Assembly (NCBI GenBank): GCA_948567375.1 | Contig: OX419756.1 | Coordinates: 71,872,333-71,936,332 of the forward strand | Direction of reading: 5' to 3' | From: Lunularia cruciata | Taxonomy: Eukaryota > Streptophyta > Marchantiopsida > Lunulariales > Lunulariaceae | DNA: 64,000 nt | In this document: one piece after another, positions 45,397 to 56,720 of the stretch | Layout: each line of letters starts with the position of its first letter | Numbering within the stretch: position 1 is the first letter of the stretch | Made by a program: the position numbers and the translations under genes | Notes under the pieces: generated by a model | What the model saw: only the letters and a program-made list of their open reading frames with translations | Database searches by the model: none | Told to the model about the DNA's origin: nothing

Positions 45397-45960
45397 CTAA
45401 TCTTGAGAACTAGCTGATGAAGGTGATAGTATTTCTATAGCTATACTAAAACTCTCTCCAAGATCCTTCACCAAAGTCTCCAAAAGTGATTTTACTCCAC
45501 TACACTCAATGTCCTTTTGGAAGTCCTTCAACTCCATAAACCTCACACAACTCCTTGGTCTTAGATCTTCTCCCTCCCAATCTTGGTGAAGAAGGTCCAA
45601 CATGCAAACCCAAGTCAAGTAAGCCTCTCCTTTTCCTCAATCTCTTGCTCTCAAAGGTCAATGGACATGAGCTTGCCTTATGTCCCTTCTCTCCACATAG
45701 AAAGCACTTAGACTCACTCTTTCCTCCAAGTGGCATAGGTTTTTGGATCATCTCAACACTCTCTTCAAATTCTATTGTAAACTCTCTTTTCCTCAAATCC
45801 ACCCCTACAATCACCTCAAACCCTTTGAGAACCTTGCATAGTCTCAATTTCCATTCTTGATGACCCTCCATGTTCCCAAGATGAATCTAAACACTCAAAC
45901 ATACTTTTTGTTGCTCTCAAACTCCTCTTGCATGAGATCTCAACTCTACAAAACTGAGCT
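45397..45960 (-). pseudogene. A6 upstream zinc-knuckle ORF (ORF0)
   Basis: A 121-codon frame (45871-45506) starts MEGHQEWKLRLCKVLKGFEV. It carries CFLCGEKGHKASSC (CX2CX4HX4C, 45665-45706), then a basic FESKRLRKRRGLLDLGLHVG and GGRRSKTKELCEV. A second frame (45618-45397) completes it: VKSLLETLVKDLGESFSIAI, then SSASSQD. It lies between leader and gag and is separate from the gag knuckle. It is probably RNA- or DNA-binding. The 5' part is cut at 45960. Confidence 0.7.
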
Positions 45961-46425
45961 ATGTACTAAAGTTACTAATTATCATAGTAACTCAAGTTAC
46001 TAGACTAAAAGTCAAGTTAAGTCAAAAAGTAGAAAGAAATATCCATTGACATGGGCATATTCCACTAGCATATGATCTTATCTTGACCCAACCACTAAGT
46101 CAAGGATTCCTTCACATGGGCTATCCTTGGACTATAGAAGAATCCAAAACAAAAAGGCTTGTGAGCCCAAGAGTTCTCAACTCTCTCCTCAAATCCAAAC
46201 CCCTAGGAATAATACCAAGTCAACACACTAGAATCCAAAATAGTAGTGCTTATCTTTTCCACGTCCTCTAAAATAAGGTCGCCTCTATCTTAGCTATGAA
46301 TAACTTGAGCTAATCATGACTAATGTACAACCATCCTTTATCTCTATATAAATAATATCTTTTAAGTACTTGTAATACCAAGCTAAATATCACAATACCA
46401 CACACCTGCACAAATGGGTGTTACA
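45961..46425 (-). repeat. A6 5' LTR, truncated
   Basis: It holds the U3 part of the family A LTR only (465 bp, ending GTGTTACA on the plus strand). The TATA region, R, U5 and primer site are missing. Confidence 0.85.
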
Positions 46426-46825
46426 AATCAGTAGTGAGTGCCATGTTAGAAAGGTTGATGAAGAAGTTGGGTATGATATCCTCAAGACCTTCAACATTTT
46501 TGGTGAGCATGGCAAACAAGCAACAAGTTAAACCAATAAGGGTGATGGATAAGGTGGTAGTTTCAATTATGGGAGTTCAAAATCTCATAACTTTCCAAAC
46601 TTGAAGGATTCAAGCTATGACTTACTTCTTGGGAGGCCATGGTTGAGAGCAACACACACAATAGATAGATGGCACAAAGGGTACTTGAGGATTGGGCCAT
46701 CAAACCATATAGTCACAATTCATGTGACTAACACCACCAACACTTCACATTCAGATACACCATCTTTTGATTATTGGGAATCAAATTCTGAAGAAGGAGC
46801 TTCAGGTGTCGACACAAACATGGAA
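46426..46825 (+). pseudogene. A4 protease, second part
   Basis: It continues the protease begun before A6: ERLMKKLGMISSRPSTFLVS, then DSSYDLLLGRPWLRATHTID with the conserved LLGRPW motif. The spacer DYWESNSEEGASGVDTNME follows, and unit G interrupts there. Confidence 0.8.
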
Positions 46826-47329
46826 ATTGGTTTGTAGGTTTTACAACTGCTGAAGGTTCAGTCAGATCTTTCAACACAGCTGCCCTCAGAACCGTCCGTG
46901 AGGCTTTCACCTCAAACGGCTCGCAACTCCGGTCTCCACTTATTGCTATGAACTTTCAATCTTACAATTGAACATCTCTCCATGGATTGTGTACAAAGAC
47001 AGTGCTAACATTTCCGACTCAGATAACTGGCCGTTGTGACGCATAGGAAACAACGGTGAGACCCTATAAAGCCAAAGAAGCACACGTAGTGCCTAGAGAT
47101 GCCGTAGGATGTCAGAGGGCCCCCACCTAACCAAAAGGACTAGCAATAGGAAAGCACTTGATAACAAGCAATACCTGCAGGCCGTCACCAAACCATATGT
47201 GATGGTTTCCCTTGCGCTCTATAAGATTTGACACATCATTGACATATTCCAAAATGCCATAGCGGAAGGAAATAAAAAATCTAGATTTTTCTTTGGGCCG
47301 TTGGTCAAGAGCTTTGCATCTCTTTCTCT
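46826..47329. mobile_element. Unit G, unclassified 0.5-kb insertion
   Basis: It splits A4 codons that read VDTSMEEETST in other copies. TGGAA (left) and TGGAG (right) may be the target duplication. It is less AT-rich than its surroundings and has no frame or terminal repeat that I can see. It could be a solo LTR of another family or a small non-autonomous element. Confidence 0.5.
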
Positions 47330-47924
47330 TGGAGAGGAGACTTCCACGAAGGAGGATGAAACTAAATTGGATTCAGATGTGTACCCCTTGTGTGCTATGG
47401 ATTTTGCACCTAAGCAAGAGGTTTTGAAGGACCCAGATAAATCACCATTGACACTTGAGGAGGTAGAGAGAAGGTTAGCTACCCTCAAGTATGGCCCCAA
47501 TATTACCAAGGAAGAGAAGGTGAGATTTGAGGAGATTTTCCGTAAGTTCATCCATGTGTTTGCTTTTAGTTACAAGGATTTGAAGGAAGTCACCTTGGAG
47601 GAGCACAAGATAGAGGAGGAGTCACATGCAAGACCAATCCGCCAAAAGCAACATTGCATTAGCCCACCAATATCTTTGGTTGTGAAGGAGGAGATTGATA
47701 AGCTCAAGGAGACCAGATTTATCTTTGAGGTGGAGAATTCAGAATGGGCGTCTCCGATTGTCATTGTGAATAAAAAGAATGGCAAGCTTTGTGTATGTGT
47801 GGATAACAAGAAGCTCAATTATGTTACCAAGAAGGACTACTACTCATTGCCATTCATTGATGAGATCTTGGAGGAGGTTGCAGGTCGTGAGAGGTACAAT
47901 TTTGGAGATGGTTATAGTGGATAA
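47330..47924 (+). pseudogene. A4 RT, N-terminal part
   Basis: Open for 198 codons: SDVYPLCAMDFAPKQEVLKD, KEEIDKLKETRFIFEVENSE (finger region), SPIVIVNKKNGKLCVCVDNK (RT motif 2; usually VDYR) and YSLPFIDEILEEVAG. Then NFGDGYSG, after which the frame joins the 3' untranslated end. Catalytic box, RNase H and integrase are deleted. It complements A1, A3 and A6, which lack exactly this part. Confidence 0.83.
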
Positions 47925-48006
47925 CCATGATAAGTTGAAGATGTATCATAGAAGGTAGAGAGACCTTCACTTTGAGGACAAAGTGAAAACTTAGTCTTGG
48001 GGTAAA

Positions 48007-48685
48007 TTTGTGCATGTGTGTGGTATTGTGATATTTAGCTTAGTATTACAAGTACTTGAGAGATATTATTTATGTAGAGATAAAGGATGATTTTACATTA
48101 GTCATGATTAGCTAGAGTTACTCATAGCTAAGATAGAGGAGACCCTACTTTAGAGGAAGTGGAAAAGATGAGTATCACTATTTTGGATTCTAGTGTGTTT
48201 ACTTGGTATTATTCCTAGGTGTTTGGCTTTGAGGAAAGAGTTGAGAACTCTTGGGTCCGCAAGAATTTTTCTTTTGGATTCTTCTATAGTCCAAGGATAG
48301 CCCATGTGAAGGAATCCTTGACTTAGTGGTTGGGTCAAGATAAGATCACATGCTAGTGGAATACGCCCATGTGAATGGATATTCCTTTCACTTTTTGACT
48401 TTACTTGACTTTTAGTCTAGTAACTTGAGTTACTATAGTAATTAGTAACTTTGGTACGTAAATATTTCACAAGTATATAAACAAGGGGTGAGGAGGTACT
48501 CATCATCCTTTTATTTACATCTATCTCTTTCTCATTGAGTTCCCTAGTGAGCAATGTCTTGAGTGTGGGAGTGTTAGCCTTGGAGGAGTATGATGGAGTT
48601 GGGGTTCCTTGCATTCTTAGTCCATGGTGTGCTACCATAATAGCCATCAGAGGTTCATCTTGAGTGAGAGACAGGCCGGCTCACA
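48007..48685 (+). repeat. A4 3' LTR
   Basis: It starts at TTTGTGCATG, so the first dozen bases (TGTAACACCCA) are lost, and it ends CCGGCTCACA. A decayed polypurine tract (TCTTGGGGTAAA) precedes it. AGAC follows, matching the left flank of A4. Confidence 0.9.
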
Positions 48686-50860
48686 AGACAAACATTCTCT
48701 CATGCTTCTAAAATCTTCCTATCTACACTCTCCCTTAAACTAATCAATAACCCATTCAAATTCACATCCTCTACTTTCTGCTTCCTCATCTCATGCACTA
48801 GCAATTTTAATTCATGCAGTCTTACTTCCTCCAACTGAACTTTAGATATTGTACTTAACATCAACTTCACTCTCACTACTACTTCATCAATTGTCTCTAG
48901 CCTAGGTATCTTCAATTTTTCTCTTTCCACCTACAACTCCTCCTTATACATCTTCAAGCTCAACTTTCAATGCTTCCTTCTCCTTTGCATTTTGTCTGAG
49001 TTGCACTTCCATTCCTCTAATTAAATGTCACAATCTTTCCTCCTCTCGACTCCATGCAGTCAATTCTCTTTACCAAGCTTGATCTTTCGCAGCTGCACTT
49101 GTTTTCAAGCTATCCAACTCTTGTCCCATCATTGTTGCTATAGCTTTCAAATGAATAACTTCTACTCAAGCGTCATGCACTTCCACCCTTAATGTTTCAG
49201 TCTTCACCATCTGCTCCCTTTGATCTTTGTCTTGCTTTGCCATTGCTTCACCTCTCTTTAGAAAGTCTTTTGTCAGGTTCTCAATTTCCTTCCTCCTAAA
49301 TTCTACCTCAGCCCAAAGTTCTTTGACTTTCTTTTCTCCTTGGATTAACTTCTTTCTCAACTCATATATTATACTACTCTCAATTCATCCTTCAACTCTA
49401 AATGACTTCCCCTCAACTCTTCTCTCTTCTTCTTCAACTACAATAGCAGTGGATAGGCAATCCTTGACAAGTATTCCACCCCATCAAAGTCTCTTGCAAT
49501 TTCTTGATCTTTGAGCTTTGCACCCTTCATCACTTCTACTTGAGCTTTACTCCAAAGTCTCAATCTACTTACCCTTAGAGGCATTTCATCTGAGCTTTCT
49601 CCTTCTTCATCTATTGGACTTATTTTACTCGGTTCTACAACTACAATATGCGTACTTCTCTTTGATCTTGTCCCTTTTTGGAACTCCAACTTTGGTTCAA
49701 CTTCTTGGGTTTCTTCCATCTCTGTCCATGGCAATTCCAAACAAGGAATATCTCCTCCTCCCATGCAATCAATCATGGCATAGAACTCCTGATCTTCTTC
49801 CTCAACATCGTTCTCTCCTTGTTGCTAAACTTCAAGTTCCTCTTCACTTTCACTGCTCAACTCTTCACTTTGCGGCATGAGCTCTGGTTCTTCTTCTTTG
49901 CCTGAGTCTTTTGACTTATACTCAGCTTCTCTTTTTGATTCTTTTGATCTCAATGACTCATCAATCATTACAATGTCATGCTTTGGGTTCACCTCCTCAT
50001 TTTTCTAGGTTGAATTAGTGACACAATCTCCTCGGGGTGACTTCTCTTCTCCATCTTTGGAATATTCACCGCTACCTTCATGTGTTGGCCCATTCTTGCA
50101 TAGTGCTCATCACTACTTTGGATATGTCAGATGTATTGCTGCTCCTCCTCATCCGCTTCTTTTCATAAATCTGGAAGAAAGTGAGACACTATCTTCTTCC
50201 GCTCTGCCTCCTTCATTAGATTCAACCCAAAGTAGAAATTTGCTGCAAATGGCATCAAAGAGTGTGGAGCTGCTTGATCTCTCCAACTCCACACCATCTG
50301 CCATGTTTGTTGGTGAAACACTTTTCCCAATTCATCGGTGCTCTTGCAAACATCTGGTGGAAAAATACTACATGGTGCTTCATCACGTATGGGGTCCAAA
50401 TCTGGCTTGAAGAGTGCCATCATTGCCTTAAGAATACTTCAGCTTATCGAGTCTTGATAGGTTTTGACCTTATACTTGTTCTTCATATGTGGCATAGTGA
50501 AGGAATTGAGGATTCTATAGTCTCCTCTGTAGACTCTCCCTTCCCAAGGAATGTTGCTCCGCTTTCCTCACCAGCCTCTTTCCCCAAAACCAATCGCCAA
50601 TCTGACTCTGTCCATCAAGCCGGATTGCCTCTCTTCTCTTCTTCCATAGGCCCCTCCTCACAATTGCTCACAACTACTTTTGGAAAACTCAAGTTCCAAT
50701 TCCAGTCCAGTCAAAAGCCATTTTTTGATATCATGATCATGGCACGCAGAGGTCTAGAGAGGAAAATACAATTATTTGATTTCCTTGTTTTCTCAAAATT
50801 GGAATTTTTGCACTTGATTCTCATAGTTAATTCTCATAAAGGAAGATGTAGTTCATGTTA
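48686..50860 (-). pseudogene. B6 unknown/coiled-coil gene, main part
   Basis: Minus strand, from the N-terminus: MMALFKPDLDPIRDEAP, VCKSTDELGKVF, ANFYFGLNLMKEAERKKIVS (50423-50163). An acidic segment follows (ISPIDEEGESSDEMPLRVSR, 49776-49438). Then come heptad-rich coiled coils such as KELWAEVEFRRKEIENLTKD (49360-49166) and KVQLEEVRLHELKLLVHEMR (48930-48700). The 3' end is at 26606-26401, beyond A4. Upstream leader sequence (50424-50860) matches B4 near 19400-19760. Function unknown. Confidence 0.6.
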
Positions 50861-51159
50861 GGACTAATTTCTTTGTGAATACTAGTCCAAATAGGTGTGC
50901 TTCATGTCTATAGAAGCACTTTCTTAAGAGCTTTCCATGGACACCAAAATCTTTGCATACAAAGGTTTGAAGAAGAAATTACAACATTTATGATTGAAGT
51001 ATTAGACTTAGATTTATGATTGAAGTATTAGTACTTAGACACTACAATCATTGAAGTATTTTGGGTTGTGGACACTGAACTAGGTTCAAATGATGGTTGT
51101 CATGCTTTAGGATTAAGGATGATAGAGATAATGGATTGAGGACATTGGGAAGGAAGTTC
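50861..51159. other. Unassigned stretch
   Basis: No frame. A short tandem duplication (TATGATTGAAGTATTAG, at about 50989 and 51015) is present. Confidence 0.3.
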
Positions 51160-51840
51160 TATGAGCCGGCCTGTCTCTCACTCAAGATGAAACTCTGATG
51201 GCTATTATGGTAGCGCACCATGGACTAAGAAGGCAAGGAACCCCAACTCCATCATACTCCTCCAAGGCTAACACTCTAAGACTCAAGACATTGCTCACTA
51301 GAGAACTCAATGAGAGAGAGATAGTTGCAAATGAAAGGATCTTGAGTACCTCATCACCCCTTGTTTATATACTCGTGAAATAGTTATGTACTAAAGTTAC
51401 TAATTACTGTAGTAACTCAGGTTACTAGACTAAAACTCAAGTAAAGTCAAACAGTAAAAAGGAATATCCATTCACATGGGAATATTCCCCTTAGCATGTG
51501 GTCTTATCTTGACCCAACCACTAAGTCAAGGATTCCTTCACATGGGCTAAAGAAGAATCCAAAACAAAAAGGCTTGCGGGCCCAAGATTTCTCAACTCTT
51601 TCCTCAAAGCCAAACACCTAGGAATAATACCAAGTCAACACACTAGAATCCAAAATAGTGGTGCTCATCTTTTCTACTTTCTCTAAAGTAAGGTCCCCTC
51701 TATCTTAGCTATGACTAACTTTAGCTAACCATGACTAATATAGAACCATCCTTTATCTCTATATAAATAATATCTCTTAAGTACTTGTAATACCAAGCTA
51801 AATATCACAATGCCACACACATGCACAAATGGGTGTTACA
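51160..51840 (-). repeat. A8, family A solo LTR
   Basis: 681 bp run from TATGAGCC (one change from TGTGAGCC) to GTGTTACA on the plus strand. No internal element sequence adjoins on either side. The flanks GTTC (51156-51159) and ATTC (51841-51844) fit a 4-bp duplication with one change. Confidence 0.85.
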
Positions 51841-53640
51841 ATTCCAATTATGATGATTCAAGCTTTTTGATAAGGAATTACATATTGATCAGGCTTACAA
51901 GATTGAGAGCATGGGAGTAGAACATATTTTTAATTGTTTGACATAGGTTGATTGAGAGAGAATTCATGATTTTGGAATGTCAAGAGAAGGATGAGAGAAA
52001 CAATAATGTTACTTTTGATCAAATGAGATGTTTAGAGAGTGTGAGCTTTGATAGAAATAATACTTTAAAATCAAGGTTCTAAGTAGATTTTGGAAAGAGT
52101 TTGGGATCATCAAGAAGTGAGATCAGAGATTTTTTTCTTCATACAATTATGAAGAAAACTGTACTTTGTAAAAATATGTGTAAATGTTTTGCATTTAATC
52201 AATTTTTTGTTCTATGGAAATCTAAATACATTTCACTCATTTTTTTGGAAAAAAAATGAGTTAGGAGAAGTAGTTAGATCAAGCTAGTAGTTATATCCAA
52301 ACAGATCCATGTCTATTTAGCAATGATACTAGTCTTCTAGCAATTAGAAATAAACTCCACAATAGCATTTGCATAAAAAGATGTATGAATGAAGTAAAGG
52401 AGAAGGTGAATAAATTGAAAGGAGACTTAGGAAGGATGAAATATATATACAAAGACAAATGCAGAAAATTGAGCACCATAATGCAAGGGAATCACAAGGT
52501 CAAGATGCATAATAACTTGCTAAGTGAAGAACAAAAAACTTATGAAGAAGTTGTCTGAAGAATCTAAGGAGAATGAAGAGCTCTTTGGATAGAAAGAAGA
52601 GGCAACAAGACTACAAAGAACAACTCCAAAAGGAAGATAAGGAAAAGATGCTCATCAAGGAACTATTAGCAAATAAAAATTAACCATTTTTACTTTGGAA
52701 TTGTAGATGGTTGAATACCACAAAATAGGCAATAGAGTAGTACAAAAGATCCTTTACTAGAGGAAGATTCTTTGCAATAGTACATTCCTTCTTAGTTGTG
52801 TAGTCTTTGGAGTAGGAGTCCACAGAGACAAGATAGATTTTCTTCAAAGAGAACTAAAACAGTTTCCCAAGACACATGTTAGTTATTTAATAGTGTATAG
52901 ATCAGCAAATTAAGATAAAACAAGATAATAAGATCTTGACTGTATATTCTAGATGCAAGAAGTGTAGTTTTGTAGATTCTAGCACTTTTGCATCTATCAA
53001 ATTTATTTGGGCAAGCATAGCAAAAGCTATTTAATGATTTTTGTCACCAAAAATATTCATTTAGTCCATGTAAGAGAGTAAAGTGAAAGAGCAAAAGATC
53101 TTTGTTGCTTTTGATGAATTTTGAGTATTGTCAGTGATTCTTTGGTGATTAGTGGTAGGAAATTTTGTAATTGGAACTCAAGTAGCTAAGTGTGTGTGAT
53201 CACTAGTACTTGTGGCTAGGATCTAGGATCCTTAGTAATTTTGAAGGAACAAAGCAATGTCTTGATGGATCTTAAATGAGCTATAGTATTGAAAGTACCA
53301 TGGAATCAAAAGGCAAAGTTTTATATCCCATGCAAAGAACCTTTGTAGTTATACCTTCTAGAAAGTATAGAACAAATTCTTTGGATTTGTATTCCTTGGA
53401 GTGGTTGGATCATCACTTTAATAATTAGTTGGAATTTAGCTTATGTGAAAGTAATTTGGATTTTCTTTGTCCCATAATGCATCATAGTTGGTGACTCTAC
53501 CATCTTTTGAGATTGGCTCTTGCCCAAGAGCATAAATAAGAATCAATAAAGAACTACATTAGTGATACTTCTCTTCAAATCTACCCATTTCAAAATTTTA
53601 TCTCTAAGAGAAAAAGCTATTTTTACACATTTACTACAAG
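51841..53640 (+). mobile_element. Diverged relative of family B
   Basis: The middle (52340-52680) encodes broken Lys/Glu-rich coiled-coil sequence. The last 450 bp follow the B terminal block in layout. For example, AAAGCAATGTCTTGATGGAT at 53252 parallels GCAATGCCTTGACAGATC in B, and the CATCAC/AGAGTGTGATTA-type blocks come in the same order. It is too diverged for exact borders. Repeat history beyond that is unclear. Confidence 0.45.
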
Positions 53641-53659
53641 GTGTATGATATCACAAAGA

Positions 53660-54530
53660 GATTTTTTCACCAAAAGACAAAGACAATGAGCCCATGATCT
53701 AACTCTAGTTGCATCTAGTAAAATGATAGGTCCAATCCAAGACTAATCTGATGTGTACTCTATCATCCATATGCAAGAATTGCCTAACAAAAGAGATGTT
53801 CTCCAAAATGTGCTAGAGAAATTACTTGATGAACTTGGAAATGTTGTAATATATGTAGCATATATGACATAATATATGCCAGATCAAGGATCTTGTAGAA
53901 TTTTCCCTTGGCAAGACTAAACCTGATGTTTAAGTCCCACAACTCATGTGCAAGAATCACCCATCAAAGGGATTTTCCCCAAAATATGTGCAAGAGAAAC
54001 TACTTGATGAACCTTGAGATGTCGTTACATATGTAGCATACATATCATAATATTAGTATGCCTTTGTGTCTTTTGGACACAATAAATACCTCTCCGCACA
54101 TGGATGTCAAATGCCTATCCATATGTTATCCAATTCTCTATTGCCAAATGCCTATCGCAAATCCAATGGTTGATAGTAAGAGTTTTGTTTCTAGCTAGTC
54201 TATTGCATGTCATCCATGAAATAAAGAACTCTATATGTCTGACTGTAATACTAGAATTTGATTACTGCATGCCAACACCCATTCATCCATCCATCCATCT
54301 ATCTATCAAAACATCACAATCTAATCACCACTAAGGACCATATTCTAGTGCCATTAAGAATCACACCAAAATCCAAGTTTATTACATCTATAAATATGCC
54401 AAAGCAAGGATCTTGTAAACCTTGACCTTGGTAAGTATTGGTATCCCCTTGATATGGCTATCTTGAAGTCACCAATTGAATAGTACCATTTCTCTCCAAA
54501 TCATGCATCCAAAGCAAGGAAATTGTAAGG
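53660..54530 (-). pseudogene. D-family methyltransferase fragment, left part
   Basis: It is homologous to D at about 31905-32255 (motifs IV to VIII), strongly decayed. A stretch corresponding to D 32030-32110 occurs twice (53790-53890 and 53935-54050). About 350 bp without a match, including an ATCC-repeat run at 54283-54305, are inserted. It continues at 60684 beyond element E. Confidence 0.7.
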
Positions 54531-54708
54531 TGTAAAAGACCACATCTGAGGAGAGAAATAGGAGAAGCTTCTAGAAGCTACCTGCTTGGAGTGCAAGTTA
54601 ACTAGTTGGGAAGCTTCCTAGATGCTTTTGGAATATTCCAGGCTAATTTGGCTTATTCTTTACTTCATTAGCCTTATTAACTATGTCGCTAAACTCCATA
54701 CTGTTACA
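54531..54708 (-). repeat. E 3' LTR, internally deleted
   Basis: 178 bp against 409 bp at the other end. About 230 bp are missing between AATAGGAGAA and GCTTCTAG, removing the TATA box and most heat-shock-like repeats. AGAAGC at the junction suggests deletion through short homology. One perfect trimer, GAAGCTTCTAGAA, remains at 54564-54576. Confidence 0.88.
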
Positions 54709-54786
54709 TATTCTCCCACCGCTAGTTGGTGACGTCCTTGTCGCCATTGAAGCTTCAAACTCCTGGATGGTCATTTTTGCATTTTG

Positions 54787-56159
54787 GAGGTGAGAAAGAG
54801 GTTCCTATGTGGCATCATGAAGGAGGTACCCTTTCCAAAGGACCTTGTACTCTATATGGTGGCAGCATCCTTGTTGGATGTGGCACCGTGCAAGGACACT
54901 ATCAACTTTATACTCCTCATGATCATTGATAAGGATAGGGGGAGGAGGAGGTTGCACTTGAGAGGAGAAAGAAGAGGGGTTAGGAACAAAGGGTTTCAAC
55001 TTGGAAACATGAAAGACATGATGGATGCGCATATGACAAGGTAAGGCAAGTTGATAAGCAATAGGAGAGATAATTTGGGTGACATCAAAAGGTCCTATCC
55101 AATTAGGGGCAAGTTTACAAACTTGGGTATCAAGTGGGAGGGTTAGATTACTAGAGGATAACATAACTTTATCACCAACTTCAAAGGTGAGATCACGACA
55201 ATGATGGTCCGCATATTGTTTTTGACAATTTTGAGCACCAAGGAGGTGAGATTTGGCTTGTTGGAGAGATTTGGCTTGTTGGAGAGATTCGGACTTGGTG
55301 GTCAAGAAGGTTGAAGTATAGAGAACTTGAGACGGAGGAGGAGCAAGAGAATCTAAGACAAGCGGATCTTGGCCAAAATTGAGAAAGAAAGGAGAGAATC
55401 CGATGCTTGCTTGTTTAGAATTAATGTATGCAAACTCCGTAGCTGCAAGACATTGATCCCAATTGGTATGGTGAATGTTGACAAAGGCACAAAGCATATC
55501 TTCCAAGGTGCAATTTGGATGTTTGGTTTTTCCATCAGTTTGAGGATGATAGGTTGTGGACAAAGCAAGCTTGGTACCAAGTAGTTGGAAGAGTGCTTGC
55601 CAAAACTTTCTAGTGAAGTAAGGATCACGGTTAGAGATGAGTACACATGGCATCCCATGATGTTTGAAGACATTATCAAAGTAGAGTTGCGCCAATGTTG
55701 GAGCATCCACATTATCAACCGTTGGTGCAAATGGATTTGCTAACTAAGCTTATCCACAAACATCACAATTGTTGTGTGACCTTGTTGTGTCTTGGGTAAG
55801 GAGGTGATGAGATCTAAGCTCACATGTTCCCAATGAGTAGCTAGAATGGGAAGTGGCTGAAGGAGTCCACTCGGCTTTTGGTTACTGGCCTTGTTATGTT
55901 GAAAACTCTCACATGATCGGACAAAGTCCCAAACATCTCGTGTCATGTTGGGCCACCACCATTGTCATTGGAGGGTGCCCAAGGTCTTGTCCACTCCCAT
56001 ATGACCAGCTATTGGTAAATCATGGGCTTCTTGAAGGCACACAAGTCGAAGATCACCTTTGGCTAGAATATAGATCTGGTCCACATGGAATAGAAGGCCT
56101 TCCTTGAAGGAGAAGGTGTTGTACTCCTTGTTGCATGCTATCAGACAACTATGTACCAT
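54787..56159 (-). pseudogene. E integrase with chromodomain
   Basis: Zinc domain: HDLPIAGHMGVDKTLGTL (two His) and SCESFQHNKA, where the second Cys is lost. Core: HVSLDLITSLPK (first Asp), LISNRDPYFTRKFWQ (second Asp) and QTDGKTKHPN, where the catalytic Glu is Lys. Later GDKVMLSSSNL, GPFDVTQII and HHVFHVSKLKPF. The chromodomain is at about 54787-54927 (EEYKVDSVLARC, then EYKVLWKGYLLHDAT with a stop in place of Trp). It would target histone-marked chromatin. A frameshift lies near 55735. Confidence 0.88.
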
Positions 56160-56273
56160 ATGGAAGAAGGGATTTTATTGTAGAGCTGATTAAAACTTGT
56201 TATGGACCTTGGGGTCAATTCACACCGTTGTAGTTGCCGCCATGATGAGAGGAAGAGCCTTCAAATCAGGTCG

Positions 56274-56720
56274 TCATGATAGAGCATCAGGGATGACGTG
56301 GAACCGACCTGGTTTGTACTCAAGTTTGATGTCAAACAATTGGAGTTGCTCTTCCCATCGATGATGTCCACTCTTCATGTGCTCCAAGTGTAGGGTTTGC
56401 AACAATGGCTTGTGATCAATTTGCATGATCACTTGGTTCCCCAAGAGATAATGCCTCCATATCTTGGTGGCATATACCATTGCAAGTTGTTCATGATCTT
56501 GAGTAGAGTAATTTCTTTCAGCTATATTTAGTCGGTGAGACACAAAGGCAATGAGATATAGTCTATTTGGGAATTCTTGTTGCAACATAGCTCCAATTGC
56601 AAAGTTAGAAGCATCAAAATCAACCGCACAAGGTAGTGGGGGATCATATGGTTGAAGAATGGGTCTTGAAGACACCATATGCTTTAAATTTTGGAATGCT
56701 TCTTCATGCTTGGTGGTCCA
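56274..56720 (-). pseudogene. E RNase H
   Basis: Frame 56678-56274: CAVDFDASNFAIGAML (first Asp), YSTQDHEQLAMVYATKIWR (the usual Glu position is decayed), QIDHKPLLQTLH and FHVIPDALS (final Asp). The first motifs and the tail fit Ty3 RNase H. Confidence 0.85.

Larger units (their letters stand above)
40218..46425 (-). mobile_element. Family A element A6 inside A4
   Basis: Minus-strand element: 5' LTR remnant (46425-45961), upstream ORF, gag, protease, partial RT, RNase H, integrase, polypurine tract and 3' LTR (40900-40218). It interrupts the protease of A4 at the VDGGS codons. The flanking GATC (40214-40217) and AATC (46426-46429) look like a 4-bp duplication with one change. The 3' half of the 5' LTR, the primer site and the leader are deleted. 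It has the best-preserved family A proteins. Confidence 0.88.
26607..48685 (+). mobile_element. Family A element A4, with D, A6 and G nested inside
   Basis: The 5' LTR is at 26607-27263 plus 37200-37223, split by D. The primer site, leader, upstream ORF and gag run to 40217. A6 follows (40218-46425). Protease resumes at 46426, G occupies 46826-47329, RT continues to 47924, and the 3' LTR is 48007-48685. Split points rejoin cleanly when the insertions are removed. RT joins the 3' untranslated end directly, so RNase H and integrase are deleted. The AGAC target duplication is perfect. Confidence 0.88.
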
